A stretch of DNA of 48,927 nucleotides from the NCBI GenBank assembly GCA_003160635.1, contig PMLV01000113.1, forward strand, positions 208 to 49,134. The letters run 5' to 3'. Made by a program: the position numbers and the translations under genes. Each line of letters begins with the position of its first letter. The stretch's first letter is position 1. The notes under the pieces are model-generated. The model saw nothing but the letters and a program-made list of their open reading frames with translations, searched no databases and was not told the origin of the DNA. Below are positions 41,302 through 48,927 of the stretch, one piece after another. Origin of the DNA: Acidimicrobiaceae bacterium. Lineage in GTDB: Bacteria; Actinomycetota; Acidimicrobiia; Acidimicrobiales; RAAP-2.

Positions 41302-42435
41302 TTACGATGCGGCTGACGGTGCCGGCTGACAACTCCAGTTGAAGAGACGCTCAGCGTTGCGCACCGTGATCATCTCGGCCTCGTCGGCGGGGACGTCCGC
41401 GAACAGCTCATCCACGATCTTCTGAGTGTTGGGCCACACGCAGCTGGAGTGCGGATAGTCGCACTCCCAGAGGATCCGATCGATACCGATGTCATGGCGG
41501 ACCCGGAGCCCATAAGGCTCCTCGATCAGGCAGAACCACATGTTTTTACGGCAAACGTCGGAAGGCAGAACATCGTCGGTCCCACTCCAGTACTTGTGCC
41601 GTTTGTACATTCGGTCTGCGCGCTCGAGGGCACCGGGCACCCAGTTGATCCCACCCTCTGAGTAGACGATCTTGATATCTGGGAACTTGCGGGGCACGGG
41701 GCTGTACATCATCCCTAAGGCGTGCGTGATGGTCGGTACGAATCCAAGAGCGACATTCAGACTGGGGTTCGCTTCAGGAGGCGTGTAAGGTCTCCAACCG
41801 CTCGAGCCAATGTGCATACAGACAGCCGTCCCCGACTGCTGGCAGATGTCCCATACCGGATCCCAAAAGCTGTTGTAATAGGAGGGCAAACCCAAGAGGC
41901 TGGTCTCTTCTGGGATTGAAATGGCGCGCAGACCTCTACCGAGATTCCTTTCGATCTCTTTCGCAGCCAAGTCAGCGTCCCAGAGTTGGACGATTGCCAT
42001 AGGCACGAACATCTCCGGCGCGACCGCGCACCACTCGTCGAACATGAAGTCGTTCCACGCCTGCACACAGACGTCCGCCAGCTGGCGGTCCTTGAGCTCG
42101 GGGAAAAGGGCTCCGCCGAAGCGTGGAAGAGTCGGGAAATTGAGGCTCGCCATGATTCCCTCCGCCCGGAGATCCTCGGCGCGGGCCTTGGGGTCGTAGC
42201 AGCCGGGGATCATGTCGGAGAATCGCACCGGATCGAAACTCCATTCCTCTTCCGACTTTCCGGCGACTGCATTCAGACCGATCGTCGGCATCTTCGTACC
42301 TTCGACCACCCAGAATTCCATCTCACCGTCGTCGACCACGTGGGGGGCGTCCTCGAGAAACTTTCGCGGCACCCGTTTGGACCAGACATCTGCCGGCTCG
42401 ACAATATGATCGTCAGCGCTAAAGAGTGTCCTCAC
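41302..42435 (-). CDS. Amidohydrolase-2 family protein (ACMSD-like)
   Basis: A 377-residue TIM-barrel protein starting MRTLFSADDHIVEPADVW, the D-D-H form of the N-terminal metal motif, with TAVCMHIGSSG in the middle and RILWECDYPHSSCVWP at the end, where the Asp is the expected ligand. GGAGG lies nine bases before the GTG start. It is likely a metal-dependent hydrolase or decarboxylase acting on a ring-cleavage product, co-transcribed with the D-aminoacylase-like gene. No operator-like copy was found upstream, so it may be outside the regulon. Confidence 0.83.
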   Translation of the reverse strand: MRTLFSADDHIVEPADVWSKRVPRKFLEDAPHVVDDGEMEFWVVEGTKMPTIGLNAVAGKSEEEWSFDPVRFSDMIPGCYDPKARAEDLRAEGIMASLNFPTLPRFGGALFPELKDRQLADVCVQAWNDFMFDEWCAVAPEMFVPMAIVQLWDADLAAKEIERNLGRGLRAISIPEETSLLGLPSYYNSFWDPVWDICQQSGTAVCMHIGSSGWRPYTPPEANPSLNVALGFVPTITHALGMMYSPVPRKFPDIKIVYSEGGINWVPGALERADRMYKRHKYWSGTDDVLPSDVCRKNMWFCLIEEPYGLRVRHDIGIDRILWECDYPHSSCVWPNTQKIVDELFADVPADEAEMITVRNAERLFNWSCQPAPSAAS

Positions 42436-42784
42436 GTTGTGATTCCTCCATTCGAGGTTCGTTCATCATCCTCAGCGGTCCAAAGTGACGGAACCCGACC
42501 CCCGAGGAGAGATGCCTTGCGAGACTACCTCGGTTCGCCGGGCTGAGGCCCAGCTGTAACATGGCATGGCTACTCATACGGTCGATGGGAGCGTGACGCT
42601 ATAGATACAGCGAGCGTCAGTGGTGTTCCGCTCCGATGACTGGCCGGGATGAGAGGGCTTTTCCGCCTGAATCGGTCAGCCGTCGGCGCTCGAGGACGGG
42701 TGTGGGCCCAGTTCGATCACGGCCTCGCATTGATTCAGCTTCAACCGCATCGCACTAGACGTCACCGGTGTACCATGCCTCGCC
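42436..42784. other. Spacer without a gene
   Basis: About 350 bases upstream of the amidohydrolase. Open frames on both strands lack recognisable domains. I see no operator copy and no RNA gene; it merges into an SDR remnant. Confidence 0.45.
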
Positions 42785-43005
42785 AAAAACATGTGCAGGT
42801 ATCGGAGGAACAGGCTCTTGTCCGCTTCGACGCCATGGCGATCAGTAAGGGTGTTCCGTTGCGACGGTTTGGCCGCACCCACGAGCTCGCCGGGCCCCTC
42901 TTGTTCCTCCTCTCCGACATGTCGTCCTACATGACAGGTCAGACCCTTGTCGTCGACGGCAGCAAGATCGTGCGCTTCTCTCACTGGACTTCCGCCGATA
43001 TCTAA
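42785..43005 (+). pseudogene. C-terminal remnant of an SDR gene
   Basis: The plus-strand translation VQVSEEQALVRFDAMAISKG, then VPLRRFGRTHELAGPLLFLL and MTGQTLVVDGSKIVRF, is the final ~70 residues of a classical SDR, ending with the family's ITGQ-x-x-VDGG region. The N-terminal cofactor motif and active site are absent; upstream the frame has no SDR similarity. It is a 5'-deleted relic. Confidence 0.75.
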
Positions 43006-43021
43006 GGAGCCACAGGCTGCA

Positions 43022-44029
43022 CTAAGAACGACGCCTGACCCAGGTGGAGTGCCGCCCGAGCGCCTTAACCTCGACCTCAACTTCGCCAGCGTCGCGGAGA
43101 TAGAGGAGTTGCGCGTACATGGAGCCCGCCGCCCCTCGCCATAGCTTCTTGCTCGTCAGGGCGTAAACGCGGGGCACGAGCTCGGCGATCGTCGCCGGCC
43201 CGGCGTCGAGGGCGTCGAGGAGCTGTTCACTTCTCTCGTTGCGATGGGTGAGAAAGGAGCGCACGAGAGCGTGCGGCTCCTCGATCGGCGGACCGTGGGT
43301 CGGCAGGTACCGACGATCCTGCTCGCGCTCGAATAGCTTCTCGAGGCTGTCCAGGTATTCGCCCAGGTCGCCGTCGGGCGGCGAGACCACCGTCGTAGAC
43401 CAGCCCATGACGTGGTCACCGGAGAAGAGCGTGCTCTCTTCCCGGAGCCCGTAGCAGAGATGGTTCGAGGCGTGCCCCGGCGTGTACACCGAATCCAACG
43501 TCCATCCGTCTCCCTCAACGACGTCGCCGCCTCGCAGGACCACGTCGGGCTCGAACGACTGGTCGGCACCGAGCCCTGGCATCGCCTGGGGGGTGCCATC
43601 GTTCTTGAGGGGAAGGTCGTCCAGCGGGTTGCCGTCGGCCTCGGGATCCCCAAAAACGATGGCGTCGTCGGCCATTGCTGCCAGATCTGGCACTACCCGC
43701 TGGGGGCCGTAGCCGTAGGTGATGGCCCCCGTGCGCTTCTGCAGGGGCAGCGAAGCCGGCGAGTGATCGCTGTGGGTGTGCGTCACGACTATGTGAGTGA
43801 TCCGCTCGCCCGGCTCCAGCGCGGCGATCACCCGTTCCACGTGCGCGTCATCGAGCGGGCCTGGGTCGACCACGGCGACCTCGCTGTGGCCGATCAGGTA
43901 CGTGCCGGTCCCGAGATACGTGAACGGCCCCGGGTTCTCGGCGAGCACCCGACGGACGAGGGGCGAGACGCGAACCGCCTCGCCGTACCTCGCCTCAAGC
44001 TCGTTGACGTAGGGGATGGTAGCGATCAG
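43022..44029 (-). CDS. Metallo-beta-lactamase-fold hydrolase, probable CTG start
   Basis: A glyoxalase II-like MBL-fold protein. The metal motif is VVTHTHSDHSPAS, with later VYTPGHASNHLCY, LFSGDHVMGWSTTVV and YLPTHGPPI; a C-terminal winged-helix region follows, as in LACTB2-type enzymes. Family members start IPYV...LSPLVRRVLAPNPSPFT; here that stretch (IPYVNELEARYGEAVRVSPL) is encoded upstream of the first ordinary start codon (GTG 43948). The only candidates for its beginning are CTG 44029, overlapping the previous stop as CTGA, or a lost start codon. With the CTG start it has 335 residues. Likely a thioester or lactone hydrolase. Confidence 0.8.
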   Translation of the reverse strand: MIATIPYVNELEARYGEAVRVSPLVRRVLAENPGPFTYLGTGTYLIGHSEVAVVDPGPLDDAHVERVIAALEPGERITHIVVTHTHSDHSPASLPLQKRTGAITYGYGPQRVVPDLAAMADDAIVFGDPEADGNPLDDLPLKNDGTPQAMPGLGADQSFEPDVVLRGGDVVEGDGWTLDSVYTPGHASNHLCYGLREESTLFSGDHVMGWSTTVVSPPDGDLGEYLDSLEKLFEREQDRRYLPTHGPPIEEPHALVRSFLTHRNERSEQLLDALDAGPATIAELVPRVYALTSKKLWRGAAGSMYAQLLYLRDAGEVEVEVKALGRHSTWVRRRS

Positions 44030-44987
44030 GCGTCCTCAGAGAGCTCGGTACCGTCTTCAGGCGCCGGCGGCACGTGTGGGAAGAGTTCCTTCAGCGCACC
44101 CTTGGTGATCCGCTCCCGCTGCTCCGGCGTCAGGTCAGCGATGAGTTCGTGGAGTGTCTTTCGAGTGCGTCCGAACGTGCCTTCGAGGTACGGGTAGTCG
44201 CTGCCCCAGCAGACGTTCTCGTAGCCCATCCCGGCCAGCGCCTGCGGCGCGGAGCGATCGTGTTGGAACGATGCGTGGACATTCTCGAAGACCCATTCAC
44301 TGGGGAGACGTTTGAACTTCGACAACACCCGGTCGACGGCCTGCCCGTAGGCCTTGTCGAGGTGGTCGGCCATGAAGGGCACCCATGTGGCACCGACGTC
44401 GGACACCAGGCACTTCGGCTTGGGATGCCGGTCGAAGACGCCACTCGCCACGAGCTTCGCCGCCGCAGTTTGCACGTAGTCGCGGGCCTCGTCATAGTGC
44501 ATCCGGTGGCCGTCGGGCCCCCCGTGGTAGCTGCTGCTGAAGGTATCGGCCTCGTAGGGGTCGCTACCGGCGTGCAATCCAACGGGATTATCGGTCTCGG
44601 CCATCACTCGGCATAGTAGGCGCCAGTCGTCCCTGTGCCAGTTCGGCCCATTGATGGTCGGCGAAGTGCGAGCATCGCGATCCCGAAGCCCATGTCGGCA
44701 GTGCGTTCGACCGCTGACACCGCCGACACCACCGCCTCCACGCTCAGCATCGGGATCATCCCCGTGCACACATGGCGGCGGGAGAACCGCTGGCACTGGA
44801 TGGCCCATTCATTGATGACCTCGCAGCCGGCAAGTATGAGCTTCGGGTCACGCATCGAGTGCGTCCACATCCCAGCCGAGGTGTAGACGAACTCGCCCGA
44901 TACTCCCTCCTGATTGAGGTCTTTGAGCCGCGGTCGCATGTTGGTCTGCCTCGGCGCGAGATGGCACGAAGTGGCCGGCGTGGTCAC
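44026..44987 (-). pseudogene. Amidohydrolase-2 gene, 5'-truncated and frameshifted
   Basis: Two minus-strand frames together encode one amidohydrolase. The first (to about 44664) reads RLKDLNQEGVSGEFVYTSAG ... TADMGFGIAMLAL, the second (from about 44656 down to 44026) PTINGPNWHRDDWRLLCRVM ... ENVCWGSDYPYLEGTF, with the terminal catalytic Asp. Restoring one base in CGCCGACC near 44656-44664 would join them as LALRPTINGPNW. The first ~100 residues with the metal motif are missing, replaced by a CoA-transferase fragment. A sequencing error could explain the frameshift but not the truncation. Confidence 0.75.
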
Positions 44988-44999
44988 GAAGGGGGCGGG

Positions 45000-45215
45000 G
45001 GTTCATGCTGCTCAACGATCTGTAGACGCCGAGAACCGAGGCCACCATGCTTTCATAGCCTTTGAGGTTTGTCCACGGATCCTGCGGGCCGAACCCTCTG
45101 ATCGATGCGTACACAAGTCCGGGATTGGCAGCCTCCAGCGCCTCATAACCCAGCCCCAGCCGGTCCGCGACATCAGGGCGGAAAATCTCGATCAGCACAT
45201 CGGCGACCGGACCTA
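45000..45215 (-). pseudogene. Internal fragment of a CaiB/BaiF CoA transferase
   Basis: The minus-strand translation GPVADVLIEIFRPDVADRLG, then LGYEALEAANPGLVYASIRG and LKGYESMVASVLGVYRSLSS, is residues ~75-145 of a CoA transferase. Neither the N-terminus nor the C-terminal domain is present; on one side it is joined to the truncated amidohydrolase, on the other it approaches the LivF gene. It is a deletion relic. Confidence 0.75.
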
Positions 45216-45434
45216 CTCGATGCTCTCATGCGTGCTCAGGTCTGCCCCCACGTCGCGCTTGCCCCGCCCGTAGAGGGGGAACGCCCGCTGCTGGCGAAAC
45301 CGATTTCCGCCTGGCCGCTCGACCCAGACGACGCAGGGTCGATAACTCGAGGACTGGTTGGACCTGCTGGAGCGGGACATTGGCCACAATTTCTCGGCGA
45401 ATCAGAGCTAGGCGTTGGAATCCAGTTTTGTGGC

Positions 45435-46187
45435 ATGGTGTTGAGCGTGTCAGCGCCAGAGCTCCTGCTTCGAGCCGACTCTCTCGACGTGCGATATGGA
45501 GCGTCCCGAGCTCTCTTCGATGTGTCGCTGGATATTCCCGTGGGCCAGGTCGTGGCTCTGCTTGGCCCGAATGGAGCCGGCAAGAGCACCTTCGCCCGAG
45601 CACTGTCCGGGCTCGTCCCGCTCACCTCGGGCTCGATCCAATTCAACGGTCGAGACATCTCAAAGATGCCAGCCCACCGACGGCAAAACGCCGGGCTGAC
45701 GTACATCCCAGAGGGTCGGGGCATCTTCCCCGGTCTCTCAGTGATCGACAACCTGAAGATGGCCGCCCGCCGGGCCGGAAGCCACTCCGAACGAGATGCC
45801 GCTGTCGAACGCGCCATCACTCTCTTCCCAATCCTCGGGAGCAGATCTCGCCAACAAGCGGGGAGCTTGTCGGGAGGGGAACAGCAGATGCTTTCGCTAG
45901 GCCGTGCGCTCGCGGTCGAGCCGAAGTTGCTCATCGCCGACGAGATGTCGCTCGGCCTTGCACCGATCGTTGTCGAGACGGTTTTCCAGAGCCTGGAGCA
46001 GGTGCGAGATGCCGGTATCTCTGTCCTCTTGATCGAGCAGTTCGTCCATCGGGCCCTGGGACTCGCAAGCCAGTGCGTGATCCTGTCCCGGGGGCGGGTT
46101 GGGTGGTCCGGTCCGGCCGCTGATGCGGGAGCCGAAGTCCTGGATCGCTACCTGGGTGAGGCGACTTCGGCCGCAGCTAGCGGCTGA
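45435..46187 (+). CDS. livF: Branched-chain amino-acid-type ABC transporter ATPase (LivF-like)
   Basis: A 250-residue ABC ATPase. Walker A GPNGAGKS (44-51), the LivF-specific YIPEGRGIFPGLSVIDNL, signature LSGGEQQM and Walker B LLIADEMSLGLAP with the H-loop replaced by LLIEQFV. LivF-type ATPases drive uptake of branched-chain amino acids or, in actinobacteria, of other carboxylates via LivHMGF. The start could be ATG 45435, GTG 45438 or GTG 45447; an upstream-open frame to 45105 has no homology. No permease, partner ATPase or binding protein is visible, so the gene is orphaned in this window, perhaps as part of a broken transporter operon. Confidence 0.85.
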   Translation: MVLSVSAPELLLRADSLDVRYGASRALFDVSLDIPVGQVVALLGPNGAGKSTFARALSGLVPLTSGSIQFNGRDISKMPAHRRQNAGLTYIPEGRGIFPGLSVIDNLKMAARRAGSHSERDAAVERAITLFPILGSRSRQQAGSLSGGEQQMLSLGRALAVEPKLLIADEMSLGLAPIVVETVFQSLEQVRDAGISVLLIEQFVHRALGLASQCVILSRGRVGWSGPAADAGAEVLDRYLGEATSAAASG

Positions 46188-46369
46188 CCCTCCACCGCCG
46201 CGCCGGGTGCTACGCAGAGCAACAAGCGAGTTGTCGGGCACCTCTTCGAACCCGACGGGTACGGTCGTCGTGGGGTCCACAGAGGATTCGTTACCTGCGT
46301 ACACAATGAGCATGTACGCATCGATCGCCGACGACGCAGAAACCATCGCGAGCGAGGATCTCGGCGTCG

Positions 46370-46590
46370 GCTCCGGCGTAGACGCCGTCGTTGCCGCTTG
46401 AAACGTTGGTCCAGACGGCGACGACCGTGCCATTGAAACCGCTCTGAGAGCGGTCGCACCACGCGGAGACGGGTCCGAAACGGAGCCGACTCTGCGGGCT
46501 CGGCGTTCCATCGACCGCTGGGCGGGTACTCACCGACCAGGCGGAATCTCGAAGCATGCCCTTCAAGGATCCACTCCTGCTCGTCCCCAA
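46370..46590 (-). pseudogene. Possible remnant of an alpha/beta-hydrolase-domain gene
   Basis: The minus-strand translation FNGTVVAVWTNVSSGNDGVY followed by AGADAEILARDGFCVVG resembles the beginning of large alpha/beta-hydrolase-domain proteins (FNGTVVVEWLNVSGG ... YAWVGVSAQ). The similarity is recalled, short, and ends in a stop; another frame may continue it. Low certainty. Confidence 0.3.
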
Positions 46591-46895
46591 AACCCCTCGA
46601 TGGCCGCAGCGACTGAGCGGAACGGCCCAGAGCCCAAGGCCACGTCGAACGGCTTGACCTCCGGTGTCCCGGTCGCTACTGATCAGTCAAGATCGCCTCC
46701 TTCGATGAGAACCCAGCATGTATCGATCATGCTGCGCCATCCCGTCGCCACAGCGTAGGTAGCGATCAGCGAACTTGGAAGCGTCGAGACTTCACGAGGC
46801 GCATACCCGTGGTTGCCGGATCGCGTTGATTGCTTCGTTCTCCGTTATCACTGCCTGTCCGCTGCCGGGCCGCACCTGCTAGTTGATCGTACAGC

Positions 46896-46920
46896 AAGTA
46901 GTAGTTGCTGCCTGCTACTT
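46896..46920. promoter_or_regulatory. Inverted repeat in the TetR promoter, probable auto-operator
   Basis: AAGTAGTA (46896-46903) and TGCTACTT (46913-46920) form an imperfect inverted repeat (7 of 8) with a 9-base gap, directly upstream of the second TetR gene. It differs entirely from the palindrome shared in the catabolic island. Confidence 0.5.
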
Positions 46921-46927
46921 AATTATG

Positions 46928-46933
46928 TATGCT
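46928..46933 (+). promoter_or_regulatory. Predicted -10 box TATGCT
   Basis: TATGCT is seven bases before GTG 46941, a leaderless arrangement; the alternative ATG 46929 would lie inside this hexamer, which argues against it. Confidence 0.4.
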
Positions 46934-46940
46934 GACCAGG

Positions 46941-47588
46941 GTGTCAGCGCCGGTTAGACCCCGACGCACGCAGGTTGAGCGGCGCCAGGAGTCCGAACGT
47001 GCTCTGCTCGTCGCTGCGGCGGAAATTATCGCCGAACGGGGGATTACTGGGGCCTCCCTTGCCAGTATCAGTGAGCGCGCCGGTACGAGCCGGGGCTTGC
47101 CGACCCACCACTTCGGCACCAAGGACGCGCTCGTCTCGCAAGTCGCCAGAGTCGCCCAAGACCGTATCGTCGCCGAGACCGTGGCCGCCCTCGAGCGAGC
47201 CCATCGTGATGTCGACGACTTGTCCGCCTTCGAATTGGTACGGGCAACCGTCGACATCTACCTCGAGCTGTTCGAACATCCCTCGGCCGATGAACGGGCC
47301 CTGATCGTGATGTGGGGTTCCACGTTCCCATCGGAATCCTCGCCCGAGGGGATGGTCGAGGCAGATCATCGCGCCTATGACCACTGGGCCGAATTGATTA
47401 CGCGTGGGCAGGTGGAAGGGTCTATCCGATCGGACGTCGAACCACGCGTCGCTGGCATCGTCCTGCAAGGTTTACTCCGTGGCATCGCCGCGATACTGCT
47501 GTCTGAGCCCGATCGGACATACGCTCTCCGCGCCCGCCAGACTGTCGACACATTTCTAGCCGCTGCGCTCGCCCCGCCGGCCGGGTGA
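46941..47588 (+). CDS. TetR/AcrR-family regulator (second, local)
   Basis: A 215-residue TetR protein (219 if started at ATG 46929). The helix-turn-helix is visible as ALLVAAAEIIAERGITGASL and AGTSRGLPTHHFGTKDALVS, followed by an all-helical ligand domain. GTG 46941 is chosen because of the -10 box spacing. An inverted repeat immediately upstream suggests autoregulation. It is convergent with the broken epoxide hydrolase gene, whose regulation it might once have served. The recognition helix (LPTHHFG) differs from that of the island TetR (YGSFYTYF). Confidence 0.88.
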   Translation: MSAPVRPRRTQVERRQESERALLVAAAEIIAERGITGASLASISERAGTSRGLPTHHFGTKDALVSQVARVAQDRIVAETVAALERAHRDVDDLSAFELVRATVDIYLELFEHPSADERALIVMWGSTFPSESSPEGMVEADHRAYDHWAELITRGQVEGSIRSDVEPRVAGIVLQGLLRGIAAILLSEPDRTYALRARQTVDTFLAAALAPPAG

Positions 47589-47628
47589 CCGAGACGCTGG
47601 CCTGCGTGTGCCCGTGCCGGATCCGGAA

Positions 47629-48703
47629 TCACATCGCCGCTCGCAGCGGCAGGAACGATGATCGGACCTCATCGACGAAAACTTTTGGCTGCTCAAATGC
47701 TGCGAAGTGCCCAGCGCCGCGACGGGCGCCGGATCTCTCGCGGGAATACCGAGCAGCCGGTCGGCACGGTGATGGGTCCCATCTGCCTGGCCAGGGTCGC
47801 CGGCTCCGCTAACGCCGCCGGTCCTGCGCTCTCCCAGTAGAGGCGGGCCGATGACGCCCCTGTGGCCGTAAACCAATAGACAGTTGCGTTGTCGAGCAGC
47901 TGGTCCTTGGTGATTGTACGGATCGCCGTCACAATCGGTCCACGCCCAGAACTTCTCCACGACCCAGGCGAGTTGGCCCACCGGCGAATCGACCAACCCG
48001 TACCCAAGCGTCTGGGGCTTCGTTGACTGTTGTTGCTGGTACCCCGTCCCCCATTGAGTATGCCACTGGCCGAGCAAGCTCGACACCGCTGAGCCCCAGT
48101 CACCGCCCTGGGCGCCATAGTGTTCGTAACCCAGTCTGCTCATCAACGTGGCCCACGCCTCGGCCACCCACGCGACCCCGTTGCCCTCGACGTGCGGGCT
48201 TGTCGCTCAACCCGTAACCGGGCAGCGACGGGCACACGACATGGAATGCGTCCCGCGGATCTCCCCCATGAGCGGTCGGGGTTGGTGAGGGCCCGATCAC
48301 GTCGAGGAACTCTACGTACGTTCGAGGCCAACCGCGGGTGATTACGAGCGGCAGCGCGTCGGGCTCAGGAGAACGGGCATGCACGAAATGGATGTTCACG
48401 TCATCAATGCGGCGTGAACTGTGGCCAGGCGTTCATTCGGCCAGCAGCGGCAACGAAGTCGTACCCGTCGAGCCAGTAGGCAGCCAGGTCCTGCACGAAC
48501 TCGAGGGGGACGCCCTGCGAGCAGTCGTCCACGGTCTCGCGCTCGGCCCAGCGAGTGTTCCGCAACCGCCGGCGAAGATCGTCGACCTCGATCGGATCGA
48601 ATTCGACCTCGCAAATGGCGATGTCATCCCATCCCGTGCTCACGTGACCTCCAGTCACCGGAACGTCGTCGCACGCATGTTGCCACGAATCCCAGGCCTT
48701 CAC
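47629..48703 (-). pseudogene. Epoxide hydrolase gene broken by several frameshifts
   Basis: An EHN-type epoxide hydrolase can be followed across at least four frame changes. In order: VDDLRRRLRNTRWAERETVD ... QFTPH; NIHFVHARSPEPDALPLVIT ... LPGYGLSDKP; AEAWATLMSRLGYEHYGAQG (the Asp-nucleophile region GGDWG); ITKDQLLDNATVYWF; VPTGCSVFPREIRRPSRRWA; then GHFAAFEQPKVFVDEVRSSF, ending at TGA 47631-47629. Breaks lie near 48404, 48190, 47930 and 47690. Nucleophile and terminal His regions survive, so decay is recent, or this stretch is poorly sequenced. Confidence 0.8.
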
Positions 48704-48799
48704 GTTGCCCTAACGCGCAGGAGGTCGATGAATCCAAACGCGATTATCCTCGTAAAGAAATTGGACGCCGGGACACGCCGGATCGGGGACGGAGACATC

Positions 48800-48927
48800 G
48801 TGCGCCAGGCACTGAGCGATCTAAGAGTTGTCGAGCTCGGAGCAGGTGTTGCCGCGGGGTGGTGCGGCAAGGCCTTTGCCGACCTCGGCGCCGATGTGCT
48901 GAAGGTGGAGCCACCCGAAGGTGACCC
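48800..48927 (+). CDS. CaiB/BaiF-family CoA transferase, N-terminal part (cut by window end)
   Basis: The frame reads VRQALSDLRVVELGAGVAAG then GWCGKAFADLGADVLKVEPP, the start of a class III CoA transferase (LxVxELG...A.DLGADVLKVEPPEGD). It continues beyond the window. GTG 48800 with GGAG five bases upstream is the likely start; ATG 48728 is in frame but its extra 24 residues do not match the family. Divergent from the broken epoxide hydrolase. Confidence 0.75.
   Translation, partial: MRQALSDLRVVELGAGVAAGWCGKAFADLGADVLKVEPPEGD

Larger units (their letters stand above)
46188..46927. other. Long spacer with decayed sequence
   Basis: About 740 bases without an intact gene. It contains a possible hydrolase remnant on the minus strand and ends with the promoter of the second TetR gene. 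No RNA gene or terminator hairpin is obvious. Confidence 0.5.

Noticed and set aside
45105-45434. Upstream extension of the LivF frame
   Set aside because: The extra 110 residues show no homology, precede a normal LivF N-terminus and overlap a CoA-transferase remnant on the other strand.
1-48927. tRNA, rRNA, insertion sequence, prophage or attachment-site signals
   Set aside because: I looked for transposase and integrase motifs, terminal inverted repeats and tRNA-like cloverleaf ends and saw none I could support.

Overview
The window (48.9 kb, both strands densely coded, moderately to highly GC-rich) reads as part of an actinobacterial (Actinomycetota) chromosome. The evidence is F420-type luciferase-like oxidoreductases (one close in motif to the Rv3520c family), a fused two-domain acyl-CoA dehydrogenase like FadE34, a thiolase-like Ltp2/DUF35 pair, CocE-type esterase, actinobacterial P450 and SDR sets, and several promoters whose -10 hexamer sits 6-7 bases before the start codon (leaderless style). 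A genus cannot be assigned from the sequence alone; Mycobacteriales and Acidimicrobiia are both possible.

Layout. 1-1431: end of a CaiB-family CoA transferase (Mct-like) and a MaoC/HTD2-like hydratase. 1859-2704: SMP-30 lactonase-like gene. 2731-8925 (minus): six-gene unit (ECH, SnoaL-like, two amidohydrolases, acyl-CoA dehydrogenase, acyl-CoA synthetase). 9038-12810 (minus): fused acyl-CoA dehydrogenase plus acyl-CoA synthetase, divergent from an LLM gene (12903-13937). 13949-14650: TetR regulator, divergent from an acyl-CoA synthetase/Rieske oxygenase unit (14763-17699). 17710-21957 (minus): CocE hydrolase, ECH, Ltp2-like protein, DUF35 protein. 22401-27183 (plus): two-subunit acyl-CoA dehydrogenase, type I Baeyer-Villiger monooxygenase, LLM. 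27843-28604: unrecognised gene. 28872-39110 (plus): ten-gene run (two CrtC/AttH-like proteins, P450, APH-type kinase, acyl-CoA synthetase, two SDRs, NTF2-like, cupin, LLM). 39570-42435 (minus): two amidohydrolases. 42436-48927 is different in character: gene fragments and frameshifted genes (SDR tail, amidohydrolase, CoA transferase pieces, epoxide hydrolase) among an apparently intact MBL-fold gene, a lone LivF-type ATPase, a second TetR and the start of another CoA transferase.

Taken together the 1.8-39 kb part looks like a catabolic island for a hydrophobic cyclic or branched substrate (steroid- or terpenoid-like). It holds the means to activate acids to CoA thioesters, desaturate, hydrate and retro-aldol cleave them, and to oxygenate rings (P450, Rieske, BVMO, LLM), open lactones or esters (SMP-30, CocE) and process ring-cleavage products (amidohydrolases). 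The substrate is inferred, not shown.

The most notable signal is non-coding. A 20-bp palindromic element, consensus TGAYRTCGAYRTCRAYRTCA, recurs in the promoter spacers of these units, from a perfect copy at 8948-8967 to weaker copies near 1776, 12824, 14671, 22399, 27748, 27799, 28697 and 36096. Its positions fit a single regulon, most simply under the TetR protein encoded inside the island.
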